Positions 31,994-41,822 of a DNA stretch of 64,000 nucleotides are shown piece after piece. The notes beneath the pieces were generated by a model. It did no database searches, was not told the DNA's origin, and saw nothing but the letters and a program-made list of their open reading frames with translations. The position numbers and the translations under genes are program-made. This DNA is from Consotaella aegiceratis (GTDB lineage: Bacteria > Pseudomonadota > Alphaproteobacteria > Rhizobiales > Rhizobiaceae), in contig NZ_JAZHFT010000022.1 of the NCBI RefSeq assembly GCF_036541425.1, positions 1-64,000 of the forward strand, given 5' to 3'. Every line of letters starts with the position of its first letter. Position 1 is the stretch's first letter.

Positions 31994-32206
31994 ATGCGCA
32001 TCAGTGCCCGCAACCAGTTCAAAGGGACCGTCACCGCCATCGTGAAGGGTGCCACCACATCGCATGTGCGGATCGACATCGGCGGTGCGACCGTGACGGC
32101 CGCGATCACCAACGAGGCGGTCGACGATCTGAAGCTGCGCGAGGGAGAGCCGGCCTACGCGGTGATCAAGGCCTCCGACGTCATGGTCGCGGTCGACCAC
32201 GACTGA
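31994..32206 (+). CDS. Molbindin (Mop/TOBE domain protein)
   Basis: A 70-residue single Mop domain, MRISARNQFKGTVTAIVKG followed by VRIDIGGATVTAAIT and VIKASDVMVAVD. Molbindins assemble into hexamers that bind molybdate or tungstate and buffer or store it in the cytosol. GGAG lies 9 nt upstream of the ATG. The stop codon overlaps the trmO start (TGATG), so the two are co-translated. The possible ModE box upstream fits a molybdate-controlled gene. Confidence 0.92.
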   Translation: MRISARNQFKGTVTAIVKGATTSHVRIDIGGATVTAAITNEAVDDLKLREGEPAYAVIKASDVMVAVDHD

Positions 32207-32700
32207 TGGTGCGCCGCGACGAGGTGCGGCCGGGGGAGCGCACGGTGGCCGCGCCGCCGCCGACGGATGCCGGCCTGGTCTTCATCGGGCGTATCCGCAC
32301 GCCCTGGCAGGACCGCATGGACTGCCCGCGGCGTGGCCGCGACGACGGCCCGATCTGCCGCGTCGAGGTGTTCGATCTCTGGCGGGACGCGCTCAAGGAC
32401 GTCGCCGGCTATGGGCGTCTCGAAGTGCTCTATTGGCTGCATCAATCGCGCCGCGATCTGGTGTGGCAGTCGCCGCGCAACGACGGCGAAACCCGGGGTA
32501 CGTTCGCGTTGCGCTCGCCGGTCCGGCCGAACCCGATCGGCACGTCCGTGGTGCATCTGGAGCGGATCGAGGGGACGACGCTCTTCGTGCGTGGGCTGGA
32601 CTGTCTGGACGGCACGCCGCTGATCGACCTGAAGCCGGCGCGCGAGGAGTTCGTGCCGATCGCTCCGCCGACGAGCGGCGACGCCCTGACGGAGACTTGA
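32206..32700 (+). CDS. trmO: TrmO-family tRNA (t6A37) methyltransferase
   Basis: A 164-residue protein of the TrmO/TsaA/UPF0066 family, which methylates N6-threonylcarbamoyladenosine at position 37 of certain tRNAs with S-adenosylmethionine. The signature FALRSPVRPNPIGTSVVHLE (~101-120) is complete. GRIRTPW near the N-terminus and LDGTPLIDLKP near the end also fit. It overlaps the molbindin gene by 1 nt. A link between molybdate storage and this tRNA modification is not obvious. Confidence 0.88.
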   Translation: MVRRDEVRPGERTVAAPPPTDAGLVFIGRIRTPWQDRMDCPRRGRDDGPICRVEVFDLWRDALKDVAGYGRLEVLYWLHQSRRDLVWQSPRNDGETRGTFALRSPVRPNPIGTSVVHLERIEGTTLFVRGLDCLDGTPLIDLKPAREEFVPIAPPTSGDALTET

Positions 32701-32952
32701 GGCTGGTCGCTTCGGAGTGCGCCCTCTCTCGCGCCGAGCGTGAAGGCGTTCGGCCGGGCGGACGTCGGGCGCGACCGCGCGCAGGACGACAGGGCGAAAC
32801 GCCCGTCGGGTGAGCTGCCTTTTACCCGCCAGATCGGCCGCTCCGAACAACCGAGGCGAATCGCTCGGTGCTCTCGCACGGTGGCCCCTTGCCCCGGACA
32901 TGGAAATGGATTCGACTGGTCTCGAACGAATCAACGGCAGTCACCACCTCCC

Positions 32953-33672
32953 ATGACCATGATGTTGCGCCGGCTGCGGCGCCTCGACAGCGACGGCCTC
33001 CGAACCCGGGTCAATGGGACCGAGGTGGTGTGCGATCCCGCCGGCGTGCTCTTTCTTCCCGACACCCGGACGCTGATCGTCGCCGACCTGCATCTGGAGA
33101 AGGGCGCGGCGTTCGCGCGGCGCGGCATGCTGCTGCCGCCATACGACACCGGCATGACGCTCGCCCTGCTCAAGGCGGTCATCGACCGGTTCGCACCAAA
33201 GACGGTGGTCTGCCTCGGCGACAGCTTCCATGACCGGCGCGGCGCCGAGATGATGCCGCCGCTCTTCCGCCAAAGCCTGACGGAGATGATGGCCGGGCGC
33301 GAGTGGATCTGGATCAGCGGCAACCACGATCCCGAGCCGCCGGTCTCGCTCGGCGGCGACCATGCGGCGGTCTGGCGGGCCGGCACCCTCACCTTCCGCC
33401 ACGAGCCGAGCGCAGCCTATCAGGCCGGCGAGGTGGCGGGCCATCTTCACCCCGTCGCGCGGGTGGCCGGGCGCGGCCGTTCGGTACGAGGCGCCTGCTT
33501 CGCCTCGGATGGCGCCCGGATGATCCTGCCGTCCTTCGGCGTCACCACCGGCGGCCTCAACGTTCTCGATCGCGCCTTTTCCGGGCTGCTGCGGCTGGAG
33601 CAAGCGATGGCCTACGTGATCGGCACCACCCGCGTCTTCCCGATCGCCTTCAATGCGCTGGTGCGCGGCTGA
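32953..33672 (+). CDS. pdeM: Ligase-associated DNA damage response endonuclease PdeM
   Basis: A 239-residue calcineurin-like metallophosphoesterase of the PdeM family, usually found with an ATP-dependent DNA ligase and helicase in bacterial DNA repair clusters. The metal ligands are in order: ADLHLEKG (~46), GDSFHDRRG (~87), GNHDPEPP (~117) and GHLHPVARV (~156). Here the ligase, exonuclease and helicase partners are not next to it. The ATG at 32953 is used; a second Met three residues later is possible. Confidence 0.9.
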   Translation: MTMMLRRLRRLDSDGLRTRVNGTEVVCDPAGVLFLPDTRTLIVADLHLEKGAAFARRGMLLPPYDTGMTLALLKAVIDRFAPKTVVCLGDSFHDRRGAEMMPPLFRQSLTEMMAGREWIWISGNHDPEPPVSLGGDHAAVWRAGTLTFRHEPSAAYQAGEVAGHLHPVARVAGRGRSVRGACFASDGARMILPSFGVTTGGLNVLDRAFSGLLRLEQAMAYVIGTTRVFPIAFNALVRG

Positions 33673-33686
33673 GACCCGTCGGGCGA

Positions 33687-33793
33687 GCTAGAGCGGGATC
33701 AGATGAGCTTCGCTCATTACCCGGCTCTATCTTCTTGTGTGCGCATGATCTTTTCCGAAAACCGGTTCCCACTTTTCGGGATCATGCTCTAGC
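33687..33793. repeat. Palindromic intergenic repeat of the type common in rhizobial genomes
   Basis: A ~107-nt unit bounded by perfect 8-nt inverted ends GCTAGAGC (33687-33694) and GCTCTAGC (33786-33793). Inside are one hairpin at 33703-33717 (ATGAGC arms) and a long interrupted stem, GCATGATC/GATCATGC plus CCGAAAA/TTTTCGG (33743-33787), around the recognisable core AAAACCGGTTCCCACTTTTC. I recall this core from dispersed short repeats in many Hyphomicrobiales. The right end overlaps the GST gene and supplies its TAG stop codon. Confidence 0.75.
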
Positions 33794-34433
33794 CTTTGCG
33801 GCCGCGCAATTCCTCGAACGACACCATCACGGACTCGCGATAGGCGGGGCGCTCGGTGAGACGCCGGTACCATGCCTCGACATTCGGTAAAGACGGGCGC
33901 TCGATGTCGAGTTCGAAATAGCGGTAGAGCAAGCTTCCCGCCGGGATGTCGGCCAGCGACAGAGCATCGCCCAGCACGAACGGCTGCTTGGCCAAGATGC
34001 CGTCGAGAATCCCGAGATGGCACTCGCAGGTCGCCAGCGCCCGATGGATCGCCGGCCAGTCGCGATCGGCTTCCGGCGTGCGGAAGTAGCCCCAGAAGAC
34101 ACCGTCGATGAAGGCCGGCTGCCAGCTCGCCTGCGACCAGTCCATCCATTGGTCGGCCGCTGCCCGCCGTCCGGGATCGGCGCTCCAGAATGCATCGCTG
34201 CCGAAACGGGCTGCCAGATAGCGCAGGATCGCATGCGATTCCCACACCGGAACGCCGTCGTCCTCGATGACCGGAATGCGGCCATGCGGGTTGAGCGCGC
34301 GAAACTCGGGCTCGTCGAGCCGCCCGAACGAGCCGCCGGCCGGCACATGCTCATAGGCAAGACCGAGCTCGCCGGCGAGCCACAGCACCTTCTGGACGTT
34401 GATGGAACTCTTGCGCCCCCAGATCTTCAGCAT
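33789..34433 (-). CDS. Glutathione S-transferase family protein
   Basis: A 214-residue cytosolic GST. The thioredoxin-like N-terminal domain (~1-80) has the glutathione site NPHGRIPVIEDDGVPVWESHAILRYL with the cis-proline and the ES pair. The helical C-terminal domain (~88-200) includes VLGDALSLADIPAG, the N-capping box of the fold. The extreme C-terminus (ELRGRKG) and stop codon run into the palindromic repeat, so the original gene end may have been altered by the repeat. No partner gene is adjacent. Confidence 0.9.
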   Translation of the reverse strand: MLKIWGRKSSINVQKVLWLAGELGLAYEHVPAGGSFGRLDEPEFRALNPHGRIPVIEDDGVPVWESHAILRYLAARFGSDAFWSADPGRRAAADQWMDWSQASWQPAFIDGVFWGYFRTPEADRDWPAIHRALATCECHLGILDGILAKQPFVLGDALSLADIPAGSLLYRYFELDIERPSLPNVEAWYRRLTERPAYRESVMVSFEELRGRKG

Positions 34434-34496
34434 GCCTCACGCTCCTTCCGGCAATCGATCAGCATGACATAGGACCGAGGTCGCCCGGTTTCGACG

Positions 34497-34835
34497 TTAT
34501 TCTTCGGCCAGGGCGAGATAGCGCTCGGGCTCGTCGGTTTCGATCTCGACCAGCCAGAAATCCGGATCGAAGCGCGCCTCCCTCTCGAAGCGGCCGGCCA
34601 GCGCCGGCTCGTCGGCGACGTCCTCCTTCATGAAGCGCCGCTCGCCGTCGTCGGAAGCCAGCATCTGGATCGCCGGAGAGAACAGCGCGATCTCGCGCCC
34701 CCGGCCGCGCACGACGACGAAGATGGCGCCGGCCGCCGCCGCGCCCCTGCGTTCCACCGCGGCGAAACCGCCGTCGGCAAAGATGCGGCGCACCAGTTGC
34801 GCCACGAACAGCTCGCTGGTTATGCGCGCCGGCAT
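34497..34835 (-). CDS. DUF1491 family protein
   Basis: A 112-residue protein matching DUF1491, a family confined mostly to alphaproteobacteria. Characteristic features are the N-terminal RITSELFVAQLVRRIFADGGFAAVERRG, a GAIFVVVRGRG strand and the closing FDPDFWLVEIET. It is cytosolic and of unknown function. It begins 12 nt after the peptidoglycan-binding-domain gene on the same strand, so it is probably third in an operon with the DivJ-like kinase. Confidence 0.88.
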   Translation of the reverse strand: MPARITSELFVAQLVRRIFADGGFAAVERRGAAAAGAIFVVVRGRGREIALFSPAIQMLASDDGERRFMKEDVADEPALAGRFEREARFDPDFWLVEIETDEPERYLALAEE

Positions 34836-34847
34836 CGGCCTAGCGCC

Positions 34848-35621
34848 TCACTGGACCGCGCCGATCTCGACCAGCCGTTCGAGGATCTGCGGGCGCGGCT
34901 TTCCGGTCACGTCCAACCCTTCCAGCGCCTCGAAGGTGGCGATGGCGGCGCGCGTCCGGCTGCCGGCGATGCCGTCGGCGTCGAGCGAAGCGACCTGGGC
35001 GGCCGACAGCCCCTCCTGGATGCGCTTGACCAGCTCCGTCTCCGGCAGCCCCTCGAAATCGGAAGAATTGGAGGCCGCCGGCGGGGCAGCCGGCAGCGGC
35101 GGGGTGATCGATCCGGTCTCGGTCGCGGCGGTCTGCAGCACGCGACCGGAGCGTCCGTCAGACGTCGGCCGCGGCTCCGGGCTGGGGGCCATCTCCAGCG
35201 AAGCGACCTGGCGCACCTGCGACAGCAGCACCGGAGTCGGCTCGCCGTCGACGCGCAGTCCGTGGTCGCTCTGGAACGCCTTGATCGCGGTCTCGGTCGC
35301 CGGTCCGGGCCGACCGTCGACCGCGATCGTATAGTAGCCGGCCTGCGCCAGCGCCGCCTGCACCTCGCGCACCATGGGCACCGGCTGGAGGCCGGGGTCG
35401 TTGCTTGCGACGGTCTGCGCCCCGGCGCCCCCCGCCGGCTCGGCTCGCGTCACCAGCATGGGATGCGGGTGGCGACCGGCCTGGCCATAGAAGGCGTTGG
35501 CGGCGACGAAGGCGAACAGGACGGCGAAGCCCACGACGATGCCTGTCGGCTTCGGGTGCGCCGCGATCATCGATCCGGCGGGCCGAACCGTGCGACCCAG
35601 GGCGCGCGCCATCCGCCACAT
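34848..35621 (-). CDS. Membrane-anchored protein with two peptidoglycan-binding-like domains
   Basis: A 257-residue protein with one membrane helix (~25-45, PTGIVVGFAVLFAFVAANAF) and two PG_binding_1-like modules. The first (~83-135) reads VREVQAALAQAGYYTIAVDG then GPATETAIKAFQSDHGL. The second, more divergent, is at ~195-250 (GLSAAQVASLDADGIAGSRT). A Pro/Ser-rich linker joins them. The periplasmic part should bind cell wall. The ATG at 35621 lies 5 nt past the stop of the histidine kinase gene, so the genes are linked. Its role next to a cell-cycle-type kinase is unknown. Confidence 0.8.
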   Translation of the reverse strand: MWRMARALGRTVRPAGSMIAAHPKPTGIVVGFAVLFAFVAANAFYGQAGRHPHPMLVTRAEPAGGAGAQTVASNDPGLQPVPMVREVQAALAQAGYYTIAVDGRPGPATETAIKAFQSDHGLRVDGEPTPVLLSQVRQVASLEMAPSPEPRPTSDGRSGRVLQTAATETGSITPPLPAAPPAASNSSDFEGLPETELVKRIQEGLSAAQVASLDADGIAGSRTRAAIATFEALEGLDVTGKPRPQILERLVEIGAVQ

Positions 35622-35625
35622 GGCG

Positions 35626-37473
<1,848 letters not shown>

Positions 37474-37874
37474 ACCTGTCCTGCAACGCTTCGGATGCCA
37501 CCGATCCGCCCGCGTCAGGCCTGCGGGCAGTTCGGTTGCGATCGCCTAAACGATGCCCTTAACCTTTTAAGGAAGGCATAAGCCGATCGAAGCTTCCAGT
37601 CCGCAAAGCCCGGAGTCCCCGGCTTTCCGGAAGGCCGCAAAAAAGCATTACGAATATGGTTAACGCCCGGTTTTCCATCCGTTTCGGGGCCCTTCGACAC
37701 GGCGCCGAATCGACGCGGCCCTCGACGCCGAGGCGAATCGCTACAACTTGAATCGAAAGCAATTTCAAATTTCAACGCCGCTTTTTCGCGTCGGCCTTAT
37801 GGTGCATCTCGTCCGGAAAAAAGCGGCGCCGTCGACAAGCGGCGAAGACCGTGATGCCGGCGACAGGAGAAGCG
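37474..37874. other. Gene-free divergent region between the DivJ-like kinase and the DUF5330 gene
   Basis: These 401 nt hold promoters for both directions but no supported gene. A CCTTAA-CCTT-TTAAGG inverted repeat lies at 37557-37572 and TTAAC at about 37659. Neither has the N7 spacing of a CtrA box. An AT-rich patch around 37740-37790 may be the plus-strand promoter. Confidence 0.45.
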
Positions 37875-38390
37875 ATGCGATTCATCTTGAAGTCGGCATT
37901 CTGGCTCGGCTTGGCGGCGTTTCTGATTCCGTCCGGCGGCACAGATGAAGAGACCGGCCCCTCCCTTTCCGTCGGCCACGCGCTGGTCGGAGTGCAGCAG
38001 GCGCTGCAGGACCTGACCGGGTTCTGCGACCGGGCGCCGGACGCCTGCACCGCCGGCCGGGACATGGCCGCCTTCGCCGGCGAGCGGATCGGCGACGGCA
38101 TGTCGCTCGCTTATCAACTCGTTCAGGATCGCATGGCGATCGAGACGCCGGCCGAACCGGGGTCAGCGCCGGTCGATCCGGTGGTCACCGCCGGCCTGTC
38201 GTCGGCCGGCAAGCCGGATGCGGACACCATCGCACGGATTCTGGCGGCCGCCGGAGCGCACCCCGCGACGCAGCCCCTGCCCGCCGGAGTGGCGGTCGAA
38301 CGGCCTGCCCGCGTGCTGGTCGCCTCGCCGGCGCCGACTCCGGCGACCGACTCCTTGGTGCCGATCCCCACTCGCGCGCCGCGGGCCTGA
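37875..38390 (+). CDS. DUF5330 family secreted protein
   Basis: A 171-residue protein that begins with a signal peptide or anchor (MRFILKSAFWLGLAAFLIPS) and has the DUF5330 core ALQDLTGFCDRAPDACTAG, with two cysteines that could form a disulfide in the periplasm. The C-terminal third is Pro/Ala-rich and probably disordered. AGGAGAAG precedes the ATG at 37875. The function of the family is unknown. It is 61 nt upstream of sufE on the same strand. Confidence 0.8.
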   Translation: MRFILKSAFWLGLAAFLIPSGGTDEETGPSLSVGHALVGVQQALQDLTGFCDRAPDACTAGRDMAAFAGERIGDGMSLAYQLVQDRMAIETPAEPGSAPVDPVVTAGLSSAGKPDADTIARILAAAGAHPATQPLPAGVAVERPARVLVASPAPTPATDSLVPIPTRAPRA

Positions 38391-38451
38391 CAATCCCGCT
38401 CCATCCGCTTATATCCGAAGCACGACTTCGTGGTTTATAAGCGGAAGCGAC

Positions 38452-38880
38452 ATGCAGTCCATCGACGACATCACCGCCGACTTCGAATTTCTCGACGATT
38501 GGGAAGATCGCTACCGTTATCTGATCGAGCTCGGCCGCCAGTTGCCGCCGATGCCGGATGGCACGGTCAACGACGCCAATAAGGTGCCAGGCTGCGTCAG
38601 CCAGGTCTGGCTGATCAGCGAGGCGGACGACGCCGCCCCCCCGCACATCACCTATCTGGGCGAATCCGACGCCCATATCGTGCGTGGTCTGGTGGCAGTC
38701 GCCTTGGCGCTGTTTTCGGGGCGTAGCGCGCCTGAAATTCTCGACATCGACGCCGAAGCCGCCTTCGCCAAGCTGGGGCTGCAGGAGCACCTGACGCCCC
38801 AGCGCTCCAACGGACTGCGCTCCATGGTCGGCCGCATCAAGCAGGACGCCCAGCGCGCCCTGGCGGCACAGGGCGCCTGA
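38452..38880 (+). CDS. sufE: SufE family sulfur transfer protein
   Basis: A 142-residue SufE, which accepts sulfane sulfur from the cysteine desulfurase SufS for iron-sulfur cluster assembly. The acceptor cysteine is Cys50 in NKVPGCVSQVWL, and the family C-terminal block TPQRSNGLRSMVGRIK is intact. The ATG at 38452 is the family start. The rest of the suf cluster is not in the window. Confidence 0.93.
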   Translation: MQSIDDITADFEFLDDWEDRYRYLIELGRQLPPMPDGTVNDANKVPGCVSQVWLISEADDAAPPHITYLGESDAHIVRGLVAVALALFSGRSAPEILDIDAEAAFAKLGLQEHLTPQRSNGLRSMVGRIKQDAQRALAAQGA

Positions 38881-38892
38881 CCGGGCCGCGGC

Positions 38893-39345
38893 TCACACGA
38901 GAGCGTCGAGACCGGCGCGCAGCGCATCGGCGTCCGGCAGCCGCTCCTCGACCCGCCGATGCGCCTCCTCCCAGATCGGCACTGCCTTCGCTAGCAGCGC
39001 CTGCCCCGCTTTCGTCAGGGTCAGCCGGCGCGCTCGCTTGTCCTCCGGATCGGGCGTGACGGTTACCAGGCCGCGCCGTTCCAGCGGCTTCAGGTTCGCC
39101 GTCAGCGTCGTGCGATCCATGGCGAGCAGTTGCGCCACGGATCCCAAGGTCGGCGGCTCGGGCCGGTTCAGCGACATCATCAGGGAAAACTGACCGCTTT
39201 TCAGGTCCAGCGGCCGCAAGGCGTCGTCGAAGCGCCGCGCTAGCCGGCGCGCGGCGCGCTGCACATGGAGACACAGGCAATGGTCGCGCACGTAGATCGT
39301 CGTCTCGTACGGAACCCGGCCCTCTTCTCGAATCATGTTTGACAT
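38893..39345 (-). CDS. MarR-family transcriptional regulator
   Basis: A 150-residue MarR protein with a winged helix at ~55-115 (LGSVAQLLAMDRTTLTANLKPLE, then DPEDKRARRLTLTKAG). Cys24 and Cys26 in VRDHCLCLHVQRAARRLARR, near the N-terminal dimer region, could be redox- or electrophile-sensitive, as in OhrR-type members. It diverges from a GST gene and shares with it a perfect 12-bp palindrome. It probably represses itself and the GST-VOC-VOC-GFA operon. Confidence 0.9.
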   Translation of the reverse strand: MSNMIREEGRVPYETTIYVRDHCLCLHVQRAARRLARRFDDALRPLDLKSGQFSLMMSLNRPEPPTLGSVAQLLAMDRTTLTANLKPLERRGLVTVTPDPEDKRARRLTLTKAGQALLAKAVPIWEEAHRRVEERLPDADALRAGLDALV

Positions 39346-39356
39346 GGATCAATTAT

Positions 39357-39368
39357 GTTGATATCAAC
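39357..39368. promoter_or_regulatory. Perfect 12-bp palindrome between divergent marR and GST genes
   Basis: GTTGATATCAAC is a perfect dyad of the size and AT-rich character used by MarR-family dimers. It lies 12 nt upstream of the marR start codon and 52 nt upstream of the GST start, inside the shared promoter region. Confidence 0.6.
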
Positions 39369-39419
39369 TCAATAGTCAATCGCTAGTCTTCCATACTGGG
39401 CGTGACGCGGGAGAGCAAA

Positions 39420-40091
39420 ATGTCGCAAGCAACGATCGTCACCGCCTTCGATTGGGTGCCGTCCTTCGCACAAGGCCATGTGCGCGACCTTCGCGTGCGC
39501 TGGGCCCTTGAAGAGGCGGGCTTTCCGTATGAGGAAGACCTTCTTGCGATGGGCACCCAGACCTCGCCCGGACACATCGCCCGCCAGCCTTTCGGCCAAG
39601 TGCCGGTGATCGAGATCGACGGCCACACGATGTTCGAGTCGGGCGCCATCGTCCTGAAGATCGCGGAGGCGAGCGACGTGCTGATGCCGCGCGATCCCTG
39701 CCAGCGCGACCGCGTCGTCACCTGGATCTTCGCCAGCCTCAATACGGTCGAGCCACCGCTGGGCGCGCTTGCCGATGTCGACATCTTCGTCGAGGACGTC
39801 GAGGTCAAGGCGCGCTATCGGCCCAAGCTTCTCGAAGCCGTCACCAGACGCCTCGACCAGCTTCAGGCGGCGCTCGGCGAGTCCGACTACCTCATCGGCC
39901 CGTTCTCGGCCGCCGACATCATGATGGCGCCCGTGCTGCGCATGACCGATCACACCGACATTCTCGACGGCTATCCCGGCCTGTCCGGCTATTTGGCCCG
40001 CTGCACGGCACGGCCCGCCTTCGAACGGGCGCTCGCCGCCCAATTGCGGCCGTTCGCGATCCACGCATCGCACTACGAACACGCCTTCTAG
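39420..40091 (+). CDS. Glutathione S-transferase family protein
   Basis: A 223-residue GST. The N-terminal thioredoxin-like domain has RQPFGQVPVIEIDGHTMFES (~54-73) with the cis-proline and the glutathione-binding ES pair. The helical C-terminal domain includes SDYLIGPFSAADIMMAPVL. GGGAGAG lies just before the ATG at 39420. It is the first gene of a four-gene operon with two VOC proteins and a GFA protein, which suggests work on electrophiles or aldehydes conjugated to glutathione. Confidence 0.9.
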   Translation: MSQATIVTAFDWVPSFAQGHVRDLRVRWALEEAGFPYEEDLLAMGTQTSPGHIARQPFGQVPVIEIDGHTMFESGAIVLKIAEASDVLMPRDPCQRDRVVTWIFASLNTVEPPLGALADVDIFVEDVEVKARYRPKLLEAVTRRLDQLQAALGESDYLIGPFSAADIMMAPVLRMTDHTDILDGYPGLSGYLARCTARPAFERALAAQLRPFAIHASHYEHAF

Positions 40092-40124
40092 CCTGCGCCT
40101 GACGCCACCCGGAGGAGACGACGC

Positions 40125-40898
40125 ATGAGCAATATCCCAGGAACACCGATCTGGTACGAGTTGATCACCGACGATCCGGACGCCGCCGAAGCGTTCTACG
40201 GCAAGGTGCTCGGCTGGAGCTTCCAGCGCTTCGCCGGCAATTTCGAACATGACTATCGCATCGCCAGCGCCAACGGGACCGGCGTCGGCGGCGTGATGCA
40301 GCGGCCGGAGGGCATGCCGATGCCGCCCTCCTGGCTGTTCTATGTCGGCGTCGAGGATGTCGATGCCATGGCGGAGAAAGTGGCTTCGCTCGGCGGTTCG
40401 GTCCACATGCCCGGCACCGACATTCCCGAGGTCGGCCGTTTCGCCTTCGTCGCCGATCCGCAAGGCAACCCCTTCTATCTGATGCGCGGCGCGAGCGACC
40501 GGGCCAGCGAAGCGTTCCTGCCAACGGAAACGGCGCGGCCGGGCCATGCGGTCTGGAACGAACTCCGCACGCCCGATCCCGAGGCGGCGCTCGGCTTCTA
40601 TGGCGAGCTTTTCGGCTGGAGCCAGCAGGGCGCGATGCCGATGGGCGATCGCGGCGACTACCGCTTTCTCGGCGCCGGCTCGACCATGATCGGCGCGCTG
40701 ATGCCCGCCGATCCGGACGGCAGCAGCGGCTGGCGCTTCTATTTCCTGGTGGATGACGTCGACGCCGCCGTCGATCGCCTGAACGACGCCGGCGGCACCG
40801 TTCTCTTCGGCCCGGCCGAGGTACCGGGCGGCCTTCATACCGTTATCGCCGAAGATACGGGCCGGGCGCGGTTCGGGTTTGTGGGACGGAAACTTTAA
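40125..40898 (+). CDS. Two-domain VOC (glyoxalase-fold) protein, CFP-30B-like
   Basis: A 257-residue protein of two VOC modules (~7-123 and ~136-256), the arrangement of the mycobacterial CFP-30B antigen. Each begins with the same pattern, PIWYELITDDPDAAEAFYGKVLGW and VWNELRTPDPEAALGFYGEL. VOC proteins bind a metal and act on glyoxal adducts, dioxygenase substrates or antibiotics. The substrate is not predictable. GGAGG precedes the ATG, and it is second in the GST operon. Confidence 0.9.
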   Translation: MSNIPGTPIWYELITDDPDAAEAFYGKVLGWSFQRFAGNFEHDYRIASANGTGVGGVMQRPEGMPMPPSWLFYVGVEDVDAMAEKVASLGGSVHMPGTDIPEVGRFAFVADPQGNPFYLMRGASDRASEAFLPTETARPGHAVWNELRTPDPEAALGFYGELFGWSQQGAMPMGDRGDYRFLGAGSTMIGALMPADPDGSSGWRFYFLVDDVDAAVDRLNDAGGTVLFGPAEVPGGLHTVIAEDTGRARFGFVGRKL

Positions 40899-40911
40899 GG
40901 ACAATCAGTCG

Positions 40912-41385
40912 ATGGAAAAACTCACCATCTGCCTCTGGTTCGACGGCAACGGCGAGGAGGCCGCGCGCTTCTATGTCGACCTTTTCGCCGAGTCCTCGAT
41001 CGACAGCATCACGCGCTCGCCCGCCGACTACCCCGCCGGTAAGGAGGGCGACGTGCTCACGGTCAACTTCACGCTCGCCGACCGCAGCTTCCTGGCCCTG
41101 AACGGTGGCCCCTTCACCGCCTTCAACGAAGCGATCTCGCTGTCGATCGACTGCGAGGACCAGGCGGAAGTCGACCGCTACTGGGCCGCCCTCTCGCATC
41201 ATCCCGAGAAGGAGCAATGCGGCTGGGTGAAGGACAAGTTCGGCTTGTCATGGCAGATCGTGCCGCGCCGTCTGCCCGAACTCCTTTCCGGTCCGGACGC
41301 GGCCAAGGCGAAGCGCGTCATGGAGGCGATGATGTCGATGAAAAAGATCGACGTCGCCGAGCTGGAGCAGGCTGCGGCGGGTTGA
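40912..41385 (+). CDS. VOC family protein (PhnB/3-demethylubiquinone-methyltransferase-like)
   Basis: A 157-residue protein of the PF06983 VOC group: TICLWFDGNGEEAARFYVDL at the start, SFLALNGGPFTAFNEAISL in the middle and CGWVKDKFGLSWQIVPRRL near the end. Despite the family name these are not proven methyltransferases. It starts 13 nt after the two-domain VOC gene. Its stop overlaps the GFA gene start (TTGA). Confidence 0.9.
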   Translation: MEKLTICLWFDGNGEEAARFYVDLFAESSIDSITRSPADYPAGKEGDVLTVNFTLADRSFLALNGGPFTAFNEAISLSIDCEDQAEVDRYWAALSHHPEKEQCGWVKDKFGLSWQIVPRRLPELLSGPDAAKAKRVMEAMMSMKKIDVAELEQAAAG

Positions 41386-41822
41386 GCGCGTTGCCGGACA
41401 AAGAGCAAGTCATCGTTGGCCGACTGGCTGGCCAATGCCAGTGCGGAGCCGTCGGCTACGACGTGTCTGACCGGTTCGAATACGCGGCGAACTGTCATTG
41501 CTCCCAGTGCCGCCGCGCCACTGGCTCCGCCTTCAAGGCTTTTGCAGGGGTCAGGATCGAAGAACTCCGCCTCGTCGACGGTCACGACCGCATCACGACC
41601 TATGGCGACAGGGACGGAGCGCACGATGTCCACTGCGCCACGTGCGGTTCGCTTCTCTATTCCGTCGTTCGCGACGGTGCTTACGCGCACGTGGCGATGG
41701 GCACGCTGGTCGACACGCCGTCGATCCGGCCCTCGATGCATATCTTCGTCGGCTCGAAGGCGAATTGGTTCGCCATCACCGACGACCTGCCCCAGTTCGA
41801 GAAGTTCCCGCCGGACGGTTAG
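41382..41822 (+). CDS. GFA (CENP-V-type) zinc-binding protein
   Basis: A 146-residue protein of the glutathione-dependent formaldehyde-activating (GFA/CENP-V) family. The zinc ligands are visible as CQCGAVGY (~19-26), NCHCSQCRRATGS (~38-50) and HCATCGSLLYS (~82-92). The relative GFA promotes formaldehyde-glutathione adduct formation, although most family members are uncharacterised. No ATG is available at the right place; the TTG at 41382 overlapping the VOC stop is the likely start. It overlaps the convergent ribokinase gene by 4 nt. Confidence 0.82.
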   Translation: MSALPDKEQVIVGRLAGQCQCGAVGYDVSDRFEYAANCHCSQCRRATGSAFKAFAGVRIEELRLVDGHDRITTYGDRDGAHDVHCATCGSLLYSVVRDGAYAHVAMGTLVDTPSIRPSMHIFVGSKANWFAITDDLPQFEKFPPDG

